A stretch of DNA of 64,000 nucleotides from Campylobacter anatolicus (GCF_018145655.1 NZ_JAGSSY010000003.1:248001-312000), one strand, 5' to 3'; shown: positions 37,511-48,484, numbered from the stretch's first letter. Notes: generated by a model not told the origin, from the sequence alone. Translations and numbers: made by a program.

Positions 37511-38569
37511 CTACCATAAATGATAAATCGTATTTTTTATCTTACCGCCGACTAGCTCATTTTTACGCCATGAGCTTTCGTCATTTATGGCATTCCATCT
37601 ACGTTCATCAGGGCGGTAAAACCAGTCTTTATCTATCTGATAATAAATTTGTTTGCCGTTTGCTTCAATGATATTTGCGATATTATTATCATGATAGCTA
37701 TTCTCATCAAAGTCAGTAAATGCTCGCTGCCCCATCTCAGAGTAAAGCATAGTTAGTTCTTGAAGCATCTCATCAAGCTCGCTATCCATCTTTTTCACAT
37801 GTAGCCCGATCTCTTCAGCTTCACGGAAAAGTATCGGATACTCGTGTGCAGGATAGTCACTATTTAACTTTTCAGATATGTTTTTAATAGCCTCTTCATC
37901 ATCAATGTGATAACGTAGTATCTCACGACAAATTTTAAGCGAGAGTGAACTAGCCCTATCAACTGCACCAAAAACTAGCGGATGTATATACTCATATAGC
38001 GATTTGTATGGGTTTTGATCATTATCTTTCTCGTTTGATTTCCATAGCTTTATCACACGACTTAGCTCATCCATTGACACACTTACTAGATCGTTTCGCT
38101 TATCAGTTGGGCTTAGATCGTGTTTTAGCGATGTATCCACAGGAGTGAGGTAAGCAAGTGGTCCCATAACAATCTCATTTGCTCCAAGTGCCATCATCGT
38201 CGCAGCAGAAGCACAGTTGGCTGGGATAAGTGCAGTTAAATTTTTACACGCACTGCGTATGGTACTGATGATACGAAGAGAGGCAATGCCGCTACCGCCA
38301 TCGCTTTTGATATAAAAAAAGGCATTTTCTATCTTTCTGCCTTTTAAAATTTCATACATTGCACTCGCATCGTTACCGCAGACACTACCTGCGTTTGAGT
38401 TGTAGTAAGTAATTAATGTGCCGCCGAGCTTTACCTCTATCTTTTTGATAAGATCTTGCGTCTGCCTAAATAGCACTGGTGGCTTTGCTATACTTTTACC
38501 ATCTGCCCTACTCTCCTGTGTTACCTGCGTCTCGTCATCTTTTGTAAATAAAAGCTCCTTGATACTCAT
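37511..38569 (-). CDS. SDH-type ClpP/SppA-fold serine peptidase-like protein
   Basis: A 352-residue protein of the SDH_sah (PF01972) group in the ClpP/crotonase superfamily. The oxyanion segment SDGGSG is at 89-94, and the probable nucleophilic serine is 121 (NCASAATMMALGA) followed by EIVMGPLAYLTPVDTSL. The N-terminal region has no signal peptide and the C-terminal third (DWFYRPDERRWN) looks specific. Related proteins occur in membrane-linked proteolysis. It lies between purL and the DjlA-like gene and is tightly coupled to the latter, so the two may cooperate. Confidence 0.78.
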   Translation of the reverse strand: MSIKELLFTKDDETQVTQESRADGKSIAKPPVLFRQTQDLIKKIEVKLGGTLITYYNSNAGSVCGNDASAMYEILKGRKIENAFFYIKSDGGSGIASLRIISTIRSACKNLTALIPANCASAATMMALGANEIVMGPLAYLTPVDTSLKHDLSPTDKRNDLVSVSMDELSRVIKLWKSNEKDNDQNPYKSLYEYIHPLVFGAVDRASSLSLKICREILRYHIDDEEAIKNISEKLNSDYPAHEYPILFREAEEIGLHVKKMDSELDEMLQELTMLYSEMGQRAFTDFDENSYHDNNIANIIEANGKQIYYQIDKDWFYRPDERRWNAINDESSWRKNELVGGKIKNTIYHLW

Positions 38570-38634
38570 TTTCTATCCTTTAAATTTATTTTTACTCTAT
38601 TTAGTCGCACATTACATTTTGAAACTAAATAAAT

Positions 38635-40830
38635 TTAATCTTCTTGTTTAATTATCCTAGCAAACTCACCAAAATATATCTCACTTATATCCTTTAAGTT
38701 CTCATTTATGCCATTGATTATAAATCTATCTCCACCAGTTACGCCGATTTTTGCTACTTTTAGTCCAAATTTTTCCGCCAAAGTTTTAAATTTAACTTCA
38801 TCTTTTACGCCTACAACCGCACGTGAAAAGCTCTCATCATATATCCATCTCTCATCGCCAAATTCACACTTAGCTTCTACGCCGATACCACTCACACAAG
38901 CCATCTTAGCTAGACTTATCGCCACGCCACCAGTGCCTACTGAATTAGCAAATTCTAATAAATTTAGCCCATTTGCCTCTATCACAAGCTCCCAAAGAGC
39001 TCGTTCTTTTTTATAATCAATATCTCGCAACTCGCCACCGACTGCGTCAAAAAGTGCCTTCATATATAAACTCGCCGCAAACTCGCCACTCGTATCGCCG
39101 ATGAGATATATTGCTGTGCCACTATTTTGAAATACGCTTGGTAAATTTTTATTTGCATCCGTATTTACTCCTACGCTAACGATCGCAGGAGTCGGATAGA
39201 CGCTAACGCCTTCGGTTTCGTTATAAAGACTTACGTTACCACTGACAACTGGTGTATTTAGCTCACGACACGCCTGTTTTATGCCTTCACAACCCTGTGC
39301 AAACTGCCACATTACCTCAGGATTTTCAGGATTACCGTAGTTTAAACAGTCTGTGATGGCAAGTGGCATAGCTCCGCTCATAGCAACTTTTCGCCCACTC
39401 GCTACTACCGCTAGTGCCGCCCCTATCTTTGGATCGACGTAGTTATGGCGTGGCGAACACTCTATACCCATAGCAATAGCCGCACCGCTCTCTTTGACGC
39501 GGATCGCTACTGCACCTAGGCAACCTGGCTGACGGATCGTGTTTGTGCCAATATTTGCATCATATTGATCATAGATAAAGGATTTATTAAGGATATGCGG
39601 ATCACGAAGTAATTTTTTAAATGCTGTTGCATTGTCAACTCTACTAAATTTATCCAAGCTTATATCTTTTATTGTGTCAAGATATTTTGGACGTGCAATT
39701 GGGCGATCAAGTATAGGAGCAGCTTGTGCCAATGGATTAATAGGTATCTCTCCTGCTAATTCGCCGTGCCAAAAAAGCTCCATTTTGCCTGAGTTTGTTA
39801 CCTCGCCGATAACCTCTGCGTCAAGATCCCATTTTTTAAAAATTTCTAAAATTTTATCTTCGTACCCTTTTTTGGCACATATAAGCATTCTCTCTTGGCT
39901 CTCACTAAGCATAAGCTCATACGGCGTCATCGCCTCTTCACGCATAGGAACACGATCAAGGTGCATACGCATACCACTACCACTTCGTCCAGCCATCTCA
40001 AAGCTAGAGCTTGTAAGTCCTGCTGCACCCATATCCTGAATACCTACTATATAGTCATTTTTAAATAGCTCCAAACACGCCTCCATCAGCAGTTTTTCAG
40101 CAAACGGGTCGCCTACTTGCACGGTCGGGCGTAAAGATTTATTCTCATCGTTAAAGCTATCGCTTGCCATAACCGCACCGCCAAGCCCATCACGACCTGT
40201 TTTTGAGCCTACATATATGACAGGATTACCGACACCTTCGGCTTTGCCATAAAAAATTTCATCACTTTTCACAAGCCCAAGTGCAAAGGCATTTACTAAG
40301 ATATTGCCGTTAAAACTCTCATCAAAGCTTGTCTCACCGCCTATTGTTGGTATCCCCATACAGTTGCCGTAGTGCGAGATACCAGCGACTGCACCTTTAA
40401 GTAAATAGCGTTGATGACGTGCAATTTTACTATCGCCACACATCTCTCCAAAACGAAGTGAATTTAGGTTTGCTACAACTCTTGCACCCATAGTAAAAAC
40501 ATCACGCAAGATCCCGCCAACACCAGTAGCAGCTCCTTGATATGGCTCTATAAAGCTTGGATGGTTATGACTCTCCATCTTAAACACAGCTGCAATGCCA
40601 CCGCCAACATCTATAACACCAGCATTTTCACCTGGTCCTTGTATGACCCATGGGGCCTTAGTCGGAAAACCACTAAGGTATTTTTTGCTTGATTTATAAC
40701 TACAATGCTCACTCCACATCGCTGAAAATATCCCAAGCTCAAGCAAATTTGGTTCGCGTCCCAAAATCTCTAAAATTTTTGCGTATTCGCTATCGCTGAT
40801 CTTATGTGCCTTTATGGTTGCATTATCCAT
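38635..40830 (-). CDS. purL: Phosphoribosylformylglycinamidine synthase, large subunit
   Basis: Converts FGAR to FGAM in purine synthesis as part of the PurLQS complex. The 731-residue protein is of the small PurL type: [20 protein letters not shown] at the N-terminus, [19 protein letters not shown] (124-142), [10 protein letters not shown], and the second half with SGNVSLYNE and [13 protein letters not shown]. There is no glutaminase domain, so PurQ and PurS must be elsewhere. It heads the purL-SDH-DjlA-purH operon and a remnant of a RelE-type toxin lies upstream. Confidence 0.97.
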   Translation of the reverse strand: MDNATIKAHKISDSEYAKILEILGREPNLLELGIFSAMWSEHCSYKSSKKYLSGFPTKAPWVIQGPGENAGVIDVGGGIAAVFKMESHNHPSFIEPYQGAATGVGGILRDVFTMGARVVANLNSLRFGEMCGDSKIARHQRYLLKGAVAGISHYGNCMGIPTIGGETSFDESFNGNILVNAFALGLVKSDEIFYGKAEGVGNPVIYVGSKTGRDGLGGAVMASDSFNDENKSLRPTVQVGDPFAEKLLMEACLELFKNDYIVGIQDMGAAGLTSSSFEMAGRSGSGMRMHLDRVPMREEAMTPYELMLSESQERMLICAKKGYEDKILEIFKKWDLDAEVIGEVTNSGKMELFWHGELAGEIPINPLAQAAPILDRPIARPKYLDTIKDISLDKFSRVDNATAFKKLLRDPHILNKSFIYDQYDANIGTNTIRQPGCLGAVAIRVKESGAAIAMGIECSPRHNYVDPKIGAALAVVASGRKVAMSGAMPLAITDCLNYGNPENPEVMWQFAQGCEGIKQACRELNTPVVSGNVSLYNETEGVSVYPTPAIVSVGVNTDANKNLPSVFQNSGTAIYLIGDTSGEFAASLYMKALFDAVGGELRDIDYKKERALWELVIEANGLNLLEFANSVGTGGVAISLAKMACVSGIGVEAKCEFGDERWIYDESFSRAVVGVKDEVKFKTLAEKFGLKVAKIGVTGGDRFIINGINENLKDISEIYFGEFARIIKQED

Positions 40831-40866
40831 CTTTTTCCTTTTATCGGTTATAAATTTTTATCTCTA

Positions 40867-41144
40867 CTATTTATTTGCAAATAAAGCATTATCTTCATCT
40901 TATATTTTGCAAATCAACCTACAATTATCAACTCCATAACACCATAATCCGCTTAAATTTTGATGTGAGCTCTTTGCTTTTTTACGTGAATTATCTAATC
41001 TTTCAAGCTCATCTGTATATATTTTTATCATTTTTGAGTATAAATATCAAATTTTTCAAACTGCTTTTGCACTAGTTGGGTATACAAATTCCATTCTTTC
41101 TCTTTTACTACACGCTTTTTTAGTATATTTATAGCTACATTCAT
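40867..41144 (-). pseudogene. Remnant of a RelE-family toxin gene, possibly with its antitoxin
   Basis: On the minus strand a 43-codon frame (41031-40900) contains the RelE hallmark NLSGLWCYGVDNCRLICKI, very like NLSGLWRYRVGDYRIICEI in intact RelE toxins. It stops at TAA where a glutamine or glutamate is usual, then reads DEDNALFANK to the next stop; the conserved end (VLEVGHR..VY) is missing. Just upstream, with an AAGGG ribosome site and a one-base-shifted ATGA overlap, lies a 38-codon frame MNVAINILKKRVVKEKEW. It could be an antitoxin piece or the displaced toxin start. Confidence 0.7.
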
Positions 41145-41201
41145 ATCTACCCTTTTTAACAAACGATATATTTTACTTTAAATTTTATAAGAAGTAGTTA
41201 A

Positions 41202-41232
41202 AATCCCCAAAAGCCACAACTAATTGGGGATT
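41202..41232 (-). terminator. Rho-independent terminator of the TonB-dependent receptor gene
   Basis: A 9-base stem (AATCCCCAA / TTGGGGATT) with a 13-base loop lies 20 bases after the receptor stop and is followed by TTTAA on the minus strand. Confidence 0.8.
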
Positions 41233-41251
41233 AAAATGTTAAATTTAAGTG

Positions 41252-44164
41252 TTAAAATGAGTATTCAAATGTAAAGCGGTAGTTACGCCCTGCTGAGTAG
41301 AAGCGATTTATGCCAAGTCCAGTTTCTTGATCTATCATATTTGACGTACCAAAGAGCCTGATAGACCTAGCCTGCTCCCAAGTTATATACTTCTTATCAG
41401 TTAAGTTATAAACTCCGGCTCGTAAAACTAAATTTTTAATTGGCGTTACAAAAGCTGTAAAATCAACGACAGAATACCTATCACTTCGCCACTTTATAGG
41501 AGTAGGAAATTTTATATGATCATCATACATATTATATGTATCAGATGCTCTTTTAGCCGCAACTCTTGTGTAATACACATTAAATCCGCCCCATTTATTT
41601 ACATATTCTAACCCATAAACAGCGGTTTTTGGTTGGATGGCATTCATCGGCACTATACCCTTTTCTTCCGTTCTTATCCTACCTTGTTGTTTTGTATATT
41701 TATAGCTTAAGCCAAAACCTTTTAAATAAGGACTAAGCTCATCAAGTTTAACTTTTGCTTGTATCTCTGCACCTTTTACGACTGCATTTTGACGATTTAC
41801 ATTTCGATACATATCATATCCTCTTGCCTGTGTTTGACCGCCAGCTGCATTTGGTGGATTATAAATACCCATATATTTTAAATCTATAAAATTTTTATAA
41901 TTTGTTCTAAAATGACTAATTGTTACAAAACCATAAGCATCGTCATGAAATGTAACTGCTAGTTCACTTGTTTTGGCTATTTCTGGTCTTAAATTTCCAC
42001 CAGGAAGTATAGTAAAGTCAGGATGTAAAAATGTAAAATACACCTCATCAGCCGTAGGTGCCCTAAATGCTTTTGCATATTTATATTGAAACTTTAAAAA
42101 TTTAAACGGATCAAGTTCGGTACCAAGAGAATATGAGTTAGCTTTGTATTTTTTAGTGCTACCTAATGCATTTATATTATCAAGATAGTTTTTTAACTCT
42201 CTAGCCTCTTTTTGTGCAGGTCTTTCATCTGGATAACAAGTTGTTGTACCAGTATAAGGTGAAGTGACACATCTTTGTGGCGGAGGTGGTAGCGGAACAA
42301 AGCTATTCATAACAAGCCCTTTTGGTATATTTGGGTCTTTACCATATTCATATAACGATTTGTAACTTATATTATCATACCTATATCCAAAATTTAAAGA
42401 TACGCTATCATTTATCCTAAAATCATCAGAAATATAAAGCGATCTGTTATCTGTCTTAATAGGTATCAAAAAGCTATTTTCTGGGTCAACTCTATATGTA
42501 GAATCAGCAAATTTATTTTCCTCGCCCAATACCGCATCATAATAATTAAACCACCACTTTTTCTGCCATGAGTAATAGCCTGTGCGATTGACCATTGATT
42601 TGTGCGTTTTTGAATAAATACCTCCATATTTTATATCATGGTTTGTCTTTAAAAGATCAAAATTTTTCTCAAAGTCAAAATTTATCTGTTTTGTATCTGT
42701 GTTTAGATCACGCTCTTTCCATAAATTCTGAATGTATCCAGGTGAATTTGGCATCAAAACAAAATCCAAATAATGAGCACTGCCCACTCTTTTATAAAGC
42801 TTACCAGTCTGTGGATCTGTGTAGGACTCGTCTAATATAAATGTTTTGTTAGTTGGTAAAGTGTCACCGCTAGCATATCCGTTAAAACCATTGATTGGTT
42901 TATCGCAGTCAAATATAGAGCAATCAAACCAAAAATCACTAGGCTTTACAGCCTTAAAATACCTGGTGCTTTCACCATTTGCACCATTTTTTAAAAGTAT
43001 TGTTTCAAATTCTCCATATTCAGTTTTAATATTACCAACTTCAAGTTCCGGATCATTCCCATCTTTGTCTACTATTTTACCGTCTTTTACCCTAAGTCCG
43101 GCGTTATTTTTTACACCTTCACATTTGCCACCACCATCGCAATAATCATCAGTTCTAGCCCTTGTTTTTATCTTCTGATTTGAGTATGTGATATTAAAAA
43201 AGTCCCATAAAGGCGTCTCTTGATAATTATCATAAGAAATTTGAAAATTCTGTCTTTTTACACTATCGTTTGTATGTCTTAGATCAACTTCATCAGCCCA
43301 ACCAGTGCCTGTGACATAAGGTTGAAGGGTATAAGACATATCAAGCCCTTTATTTGTTGCAGTTTGTCTATCGCTAACAAATGTTATACGATGCTCGTCA
43401 GTTGGGTTAAAACCAAGCTTAACTAATGAGCTGTATTGCTTTCTTGTGTAAGGATCAGTCTTTTCACGTTTTTTCCCTTTTACACTCTCATCATAAGTTT
43501 TATATCCATAATTTTCTAGCTCATGCCCTCGCCTAAGAGTCCTAATAGCAAGTAGATCAAACATACCAAGCCTAAAAGCAGCTGTAGCACTGTTCATATT
43601 TTGGTTATCGGCGGTATTGTATCCACTTTTATAACCTAAATAATAATCCTTATCAATTAAAAAATCTCTGGCGTCTTTAGTTTTATATATAACAGCTCCG
43701 CCTAAAGCACCACTACCAGCAGTAAGAGAATCGGCACCTTTATTTATCTGCACGATAGAGATATTTTCAATTTCGGTACTGTTTCTGGTATTATTAAAAT
43801 TTCCATATCCTTCAAAAAGCTCTTTAAAACCCTGAGATGAGAGCGTTTCAGCCTGTGCCAAACCATCAATTTGTATAGCTACTCTATTTTCATCAACACC
43901 ACGCATAGAAAAACCACTAGTTCCCATACGACCCTTTTCAACGACTGAAATTCCAGTCTCGTAACGCACTATATCACGTACATCGCTAGCTTGCTGCTTG
44001 CTTAATTCCTTTGCTGTTTTCTTTGTCTTAGCAATACTTGGTACCTCATTTTCATATTCAGAAGTAACTTCTATTTGTTCTAAGACAACGCCATTTGTAT
44101 CATCACTAGCACAAAGGGCATTTGCAAAAAAAATTGCTAATAAAATTTTATTTTTACTCGACAA
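41252..44164 (-). CDS. TonB-dependent outer-membrane receptor (transferrin/hemoglobin receptor family, CtuA-like)
   Basis: A 970-residue outer-membrane barrel for ferric ligand uptake. A signal peptide (about 1-19, ANALCAS) precedes a possible TonB box (EQIEVTS) and a plug domain with VVEKGRMGTSGFSMRGVDEN and GALGGAVIYKTKD. The barrel ends in RYRF-type C-terminal FEYSF. The plug is most like the TbpA/LbpA/HmuR group, as in C. jejuni ctuA (Cj0178). The start is TTG with AGGAG six bases upstream. A Fur-like box overlaps its promoter and a terminator follows. It stands alone and no tonB or exbBD is in the window. The ligand (transferrin, lactoferrin or heme) is open. Confidence 0.88.
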   Translation of the reverse strand: MSSKNKILLAIFFANALCASDDTNGVVLEQIEVTSEYENEVPSIAKTKKTAKELSKQQASDVRDIVRYETGISVVEKGRMGTSGFSMRGVDENRVAIQIDGLAQAETLSSQGFKELFEGYGNFNNTRNSTEIENISIVQINKGADSLTAGSGALGGAVIYKTKDARDFLIDKDYYLGYKSGYNTADNQNMNSATAAFRLGMFDLLAIRTLRRGHELENYGYKTYDESVKGKKREKTDPYTRKQYSSLVKLGFNPTDEHRITFVSDRQTATNKGLDMSYTLQPYVTGTGWADEVDLRHTNDSVKRQNFQISYDNYQETPLWDFFNITYSNQKIKTRARTDDYCDGGGKCEGVKNNAGLRVKDGKIVDKDGNDPELEVGNIKTEYGEFETILLKNGANGESTRYFKAVKPSDFWFDCSIFDCDKPINGFNGYASGDTLPTNKTFILDESYTDPQTGKLYKRVGSAHYLDFVLMPNSPGYIQNLWKERDLNTDTKQINFDFEKNFDLLKTNHDIKYGGIYSKTHKSMVNRTGYYSWQKKWWFNYYDAVLGEENKFADSTYRVDPENSFLIPIKTDNRSLYISDDFRINDSVSLNFGYRYDNISYKSLYEYGKDPNIPKGLVMNSFVPLPPPPQRCVTSPYTGTTTCYPDERPAQKEARELKNYLDNINALGSTKKYKANSYSLGTELDPFKFLKFQYKYAKAFRAPTADEVYFTFLHPDFTILPGGNLRPEIAKTSELAVTFHDDAYGFVTISHFRTNYKNFIDLKYMGIYNPPNAAGGQTQARGYDMYRNVNRQNAVVKGAEIQAKVKLDELSPYLKGFGLSYKYTKQQGRIRTEEKGIVPMNAIQPKTAVYGLEYVNKWGGFNVYYTRVAAKRASDTYNMYDDHIKFPTPIKWRSDRYSVVDFTAFVTPIKNLVLRAGVYNLTDKKYITWEQARSIRLFGTSNMIDQETGLGINRFYSAGRNYRFTFEYSF

Positions 44165-44188
44165 AAGATGCTCCTATATTTTAGTAAG

Positions 44189-44207
44189 CATAATGATAAC
44201 TATTTTT
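44189..44207 (-). promoter_or_regulatory. Fur-box-like operator before the TonB-dependent receptor
   Basis: CATAATGATAACTATTTTT matches the 19-base consensus (GATAATGATAATCATTATC) at 14 positions, including ATAATGATAA in a row. It lies about 25-45 bases before the TTG start, where Fur would repress under iron sufficiency. Confidence 0.65.
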
Positions 44208-44434
44208 ATTTTAAAGTAAGTTTAAAATATATTGATTTTAGATTTACATTCTATATTTTTTAAAATTATTTTATAATTTTAGATAAATAAATACAGAATA
44301 CATTTTACTTTAAGGCTATTTTAATGCTTAAATAATCTTAAAATATAAATTTATATAATTTAATATTTTCTTAATTTTGTAATATGTAGTAGTTTTATTT
44401 AATAAGTATTTATATTATATTAAGTTTTGAGTAG

Positions 44435-45760
44435 CTACTTCCCAAGACAAAAATGTGAAAACATCTCATCAAGTATCTCACTACGTTCAAATGGCTTTGT
44501 AATATTTGCCATATTTGTGATAGCTAAGTTTATTTCATAAGCAAAAAGCTCTAGCTCATTTTCATTCAATAAATTTAACGCTCGCATGATTGCACTGGCT
44601 GCATTTTCACAAGAGTCAATCTGCTGTTTTGAGTTTAGTATCACTTCATTTGTGTCTTGCGTATCTAGATACTTGCTAAGTGCTGATACTATAGAATCGG
44701 TGCTATTTTTGGCTGAGATTTTTATAGGATTTTCAAGCCTTAAATTTATAAATTTTATACTTAAATCACACTTGTTTAATATATAAAATACCTTTTTGTC
44801 GCAATCTAAAAGCATATTATAAATTTCGTTATCTTGCTCATCAGCTTTATTTGATGCGTCAAAAACAGCTAGTATAATGTCTGCTTCCTCGATTGCTTTT
44901 AACGAGTGTTCTATGCCGATCTGCTCGATCTTTCCAGCGTTTTTACGAATTCCAGCGGTGTCAATGATACGAACAAAATGAGTTGAAATTTTAATGTTTT
45001 CTTCTATTCTATCACGTGTCGTACCAGCCTCGTCGCTAATAATTGCTCGTTCATAGTTTAAAAGTGCATTTAAAATTGAGCTTTTACCAACATTTGGCTT
45101 ACCAACTATGGCTATCTTAAACCCATCTATAAGCCCTTGCCTACTGCGTGAAATTTCAACTATCTTTTTTAACTTCTCGCTATTATTTTTAAGCATATTA
45201 TTAATGCTATCTAGCAAATCTTTTGGCAGATCGTCATCAGCATAATCAATGCTAGTCTCAACAAATGCCAAAGTCCTAACAAGCTCAGTGCGAATTTCAT
45301 CTACAAATTTACTCAGATCACCTCTCATCGCCTTTGCGATAACTTTTGCTGCACTCTGGCTTTTAGCGTTTATCAGACCTTGTATACTAGTGGCTTTGAC
45401 TAGATCCATTTTATTATTTAAAAATGCTCTTTTACTAAACTCTCCAGGCTGTGCCAATCTAGCACCCAAAGAGACAAGTGTATCAAGGATTAAATTTGCT
45501 ACAATAAATCCACCGTGCGTCTGAAACTCCACAACATCTTCACCTGTAAAACTTGCTGGAGCTTTAAAATAAAGCATTATACCCTCGTCTATAAACTCGC
45601 CATTTGAATAAAATTTACTTAGCGTTGCGTAGCGTGGAGTTAGTGATTTTAAATTTGTTAGTTTTAAAGCCAGATTAAGTGCATCAACCCCACTTAATCT
45701 AACTATACAGATAGAGCCAAAACCGTGTGCTGTGGCGATGGCTACAATAGTGTCATTCAT
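44435..45760 (-). CDS. mnmE: tRNA modification GTPase MnmE
   Basis: With MnmG it makes 5-carboxymethylaminomethyl-uridine at the wobble position of some tRNAs. The 441-residue protein has an N-terminal folate-binding domain ([20 protein letters not shown]), a central helical domain and an inserted G domain with [21 protein letters not shown] and NKCD motifs. It ends in FCLGK, with the conserved cysteine four residues from the end. The start overlaps the jag stop by four bases, so it closes the rpmH-to-mnmE minus-strand operon. Confidence 0.96.
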   Translation of the reverse strand: MNDTIVAIATAHGFGSICIVRLSGVDALNLALKLTNLKSLTPRYATLSKFYSNGEFIDEGIMLYFKAPASFTGEDVVEFQTHGGFIVANLILDTLVSLGARLAQPGEFSKRAFLNNKMDLVKATSIQGLINAKSQSAAKVIAKAMRGDLSKFVDEIRTELVRTLAFVETSIDYADDDLPKDLLDSINNMLKNNSEKLKKIVEISRSRQGLIDGFKIAIVGKPNVGKSSILNALLNYERAIISDEAGTTRDRIEENIKISTHFVRIIDTAGIRKNAGKIEQIGIEHSLKAIEEADIILAVFDASNKADEQDNEIYNMLLDCDKKVFYILNKCDLSIKFINLRLENPIKISAKNSTDSIVSALSKYLDTQDTNEVILNSKQQIDSCENAASAIMRALNLLNENELELFAYEINLAITNMANITKPFERSEILDEMFSHFCLGK

Positions 45761-46914
45761 TTTTTTACAAAGTCATTTACGACTACGAATTTGCCATCAT
45801 TACCATTTTTGATACCGACATACTTATCAGGGAATTTTTCACGCAATTTTTCCAAGGCTATCTTTACTAAAATGCCATCAAGTGGTTTTGTATGAGCCCT
45901 ACCAGCACTTTGCACTCGCTCTATAACACTTTGCAGATACTGCGTCATCATAGCCTCTTGATTCTTAAGAAATTCTGCGATTTCTAGGCGAACATATAGA
46001 TTATACTTTGAGTTTATCCAATTGTGTAGCAGATATGAGATTGCCTTATATCTATAACCCTCTTTACCTATAAGCAATGCAGCATCTTCACCATCAAGCT
46101 CAATAAGAACCGTTCCATCATCAAATTTAGCCACCTCTACCTTACTAATCGCAAAGCAACTTGCTCTAAATAATCTATCCAACCCATCCTTTATATCAGG
46201 TAAAATTTGCTCCACATCAGCCTTTGGTTTTAACTTTTTCTCACTTTTTAAATCAGTTGGTTCGAGTGACTGGTTTTCATTTTGATTGAAGTTGTCAATT
46301 ATAGACACATCTAAGATATTTTTAACTTCATGCTTTTTTAAATTTTCTCCCTTAGCACCGTCATTTGTTACACTCTCATCAGGTACATCAATACGCTTTA
46401 TAATGTAATCTGATTTAGAAGTGTTTGTTTCTTCAATCTTATCAGCAAATGCCATCTCAGAAAGGTTTGTATTCTTATCATTCAGACTTAGCTCATTGTG
46501 ATTTTCACCTTTATATTCGCACCTATTTTCACATCTGTCTTTGTGTTTTTTGTTGCGGTTACGTTTTTTATCATTATGTTCTTTTTTACTCTCACGAGAG
46601 TTTGTTTCATCTTTATTTTCTTTGATATTTTCTTTTGAACCACTATCTTTTAAATTTGCATTTGAGTCATTTTCATTTTTATTCTCTTTATGCTCATTTT
46701 TATTACGATTTTTAAATTTATCCCTTGGCTTATCATGTTGTCTTTGTGGTAATTTTTCATTTACCGCTTCGATAATTGCATTTTTTTTAAAAAAGCCCAA
46801 AAAACCATTACTGGGGTGTTGAATAACTCTTATATCAAGCTCAGTTACAGAGCATTTTAACTGCTCTGCTGCTTTTTGAAAAGCCTCTTGTAAATTTGGT
46901 GCTTCGATACGCAT
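45757..46914 (-). CDS. jag: Jag/KhpB-type RNA-binding protein with a long charged insert
   Basis: A 385-residue protein with the Jag N-terminal domain (about 1-52, [18 protein letters not shown]), a long low-complexity Lys/Asn/Glu-rich region (about 70-215), then KH (about 230-310, [20 protein letters not shown]) and R3H domains (about 320-385). Jag usually has about 200-350 residues, so the insert accounts for the length. The order yidC-jag is conserved in bacteria and Jag/KhpB proteins bind RNA, often with KhpA. It shares one base with the yidC stop (TAATG). Confidence 0.88.
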   Translation of the reverse strand: MRIEAPNLQEAFQKAAEQLKCSVTELDIRVIQHPSNGFLGFFKKNAIIEAVNEKLPQRQHDKPRDKFKNRNKNEHKENKNENDSNANLKDSGSKENIKENKDETNSRESKKEHNDKKRNRNKKHKDRCENRCEYKGENHNELSLNDKNTNLSEMAFADKIEETNTSKSDYIIKRIDVPDESVTNDGAKGENLKKHEVKNILDVSIIDNFNQNENQSLEPTDLKSEKKLKPKADVEQILPDIKDGLDRLFRASCFAISKVEVAKFDDGTVLIELDGEDAALLIGKEGYRYKAISYLLHNWINSKYNLYVRLEIAEFLKNQEAMMTQYLQSVIERVQSAGRAHTKPLDGILVKIALEKLREKFPDKYVGIKNGNDGKFVVVNDFVKK

Positions 46915-48482
46915 TATACCTTTACCTCCGCCTTTGCTTTTCTGTGTTTTTCAAATAGTTTATTTACAAAAATTTGCTGAATAACAGAACATACGTTATT
47001 CACAAACCAATAAAGTGTTAAGCCTGCTGGGAATGTTACAAAGAAAAATGTAAATATCAGTGGTAAATACTTCATAATCTTTTCTTGCATAGGGTCAGTA
47101 AATGTCGTAGGTGTAAGCCTTTGTTGTAAAAACATCGTCACACCCATTAATATCGGTAGGATAAAATATGGATCCATAATTGAAAGGTCGTGTATCCAAA
47201 GTATCCATTCAGCTCCCTTTAGTTCAATAGCATTTAATAATACGCGATAAATAGCAAAGAATACTGGAATTTGAAGTAATATCGGCAGACATCCACCCAT
47301 TGGATTTGCTCCATTTTTCTTATAAAGCTCCATCATACTAGCGTTTAGTTTTTGTGGGTCACCTTTGTATTTAGCCTGAAGTTCTTTTACCTTTGGGGCT
47401 AGATCTTTGAGTTTATTCATCGATAGCATTCCCTTATAAGTTAGCGGGAAAAGCACAAGGCGTATCACAAGTGTAAGCATGACAATCGCCCAACCCCAAT
47501 TGCCAATATAACTATGTAAAAAATTTAAAAATGCAAACATTGGCTTTGCGATAAAAGTAAACCAACCATACTCTATAACATCGTTTAGTCGCTTATCAAT
47601 ACTATCTAATACCCTATGCTCTTTTGCTCCGATGTAACCACTGGCTTTAAATTTTCCATTTTCTGAGACAAATACGACCGCATTATTTTTTGCGTCAGTG
47701 CTCATAACTACACTCATTGGCTTATCAAACGAGTAAAAAAGCGTAGTATAATACCTATCAGAGTCCGCTGCTATTGTGATATTATCAAATTTTTCACTAC
47801 CTTCTAAATCATCATCTTCAAGGATAGTTAAGCTTTCATCCGTATGTCTTAAAAGTGCTCCGTGTATTGTGTAGTTATCTACTACAACATTTGGTCTAAG
47901 TCCAGGAGATATAAAATACTGAGTTTGACGATCCAAAACAACGTCTATATCGTAATTACCATCAGGATAAAATGTGAGCTTTTTATTAACTGTTAAATTT
48001 TGCAGTTTTTGAGTTAAATTTATAGTTTTACTCTCACCATCTTTTACCTCGATCTCACTCACATCAGCTGTGTAGCTTGTGTTAAATGCTTGTTCGTTGA
48101 TAATCGTATCACTAAATCTCATCTCAAGAGGTAATGGTGAAGAGTTAGTTAGCTCAATACGACTGCCATCTTCAGTTTTGTATTTTGCTTCATTTAGATA
48201 AAATTTACTGATACGTCCCAGATTATCGATTAAAATTTCATATTTTTTAGCCTTTATTGTAGCAATAATCTGCTCTCGTGCGTTACTTGTAGTTACCGGA
48301 GTGAGACTTGCATTTGCAACTGGTGCAGCATTATTTTGAGCTATAGGCTGCTGAATTTGTGTTGTTTGATTTTGCTCTATTAGAGCATTTTTTGGAATTA
48401 AAAAATAGTCATAAACTATAAAAAAGATAATTGATAAAAGAGTTGCAAGCAAGACTCTTTTTTGAGTAGAGAGTTTGTCCAT
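46914..48482 (-). CDS. yidC: Membrane protein insertase YidC
   Basis: Inserts and folds inner-membrane proteins, alone or with SecYEG. The 522-residue protein has an N-terminal TM (about 10-27), a large periplasmic beta-domain (about 55-325) and the conserved C-terminal core with GWAIVMLTLVIRLVLFPLTYK, GGCLPILLQIPVFFAIYRVL and LPLIFTFFFVTFPAGLTLYW. The positively charged arginine in the VIRLVLFP segment is the hydrophilic groove residue. It is two bases from yidD and one-base overlapped with jag. Confidence 0.97.
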   Translation of the reverse strand: MDKLSTQKRVLLATLLSIIFFIVYDYFLIPKNALIEQNQTTQIQQPIAQNNAAPVANASLTPVTTSNAREQIIATIKAKKYEILIDNLGRISKFYLNEAKYKTEDGSRIELTNSSPLPLEMRFSDTIINEQAFNTSYTADVSEIEVKDGESKTINLTQKLQNLTVNKKLTFYPDGNYDIDVVLDRQTQYFISPGLRPNVVVDNYTIHGALLRHTDESLTILEDDDLEGSEKFDNITIAADSDRYYTTLFYSFDKPMSVVMSTDAKNNAVVFVSENGKFKASGYIGAKEHRVLDSIDKRLNDVIEYGWFTFIAKPMFAFLNFLHSYIGNWGWAIVMLTLVIRLVLFPLTYKGMLSMNKLKDLAPKVKELQAKYKGDPQKLNASMMELYKKNGANPMGGCLPILLQIPVFFAIYRVLLNAIELKGAEWILWIHDLSIMDPYFILPILMGVTMFLQQRLTPTTFTDPMQEKIMKYLPLIFTFFFVTFPAGLTLYWFVNNVCSVIQQIFVNKLFEKHRKAKAEVKV

Positions 48483-48484
48483 TT

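Noticed and set aside
39632-40039. 135-codon plus-strand frame inside purL
   Set aside because: It is antisense to an intact, conserved gene and carries no domain or ribosome site.
40875-41075. 66-codon plus-strand frame between purL and the TonB-dependent receptor
   Set aside because: The minus strand of the same stretch carries a recognisable RelE fragment, which explains the base composition better.
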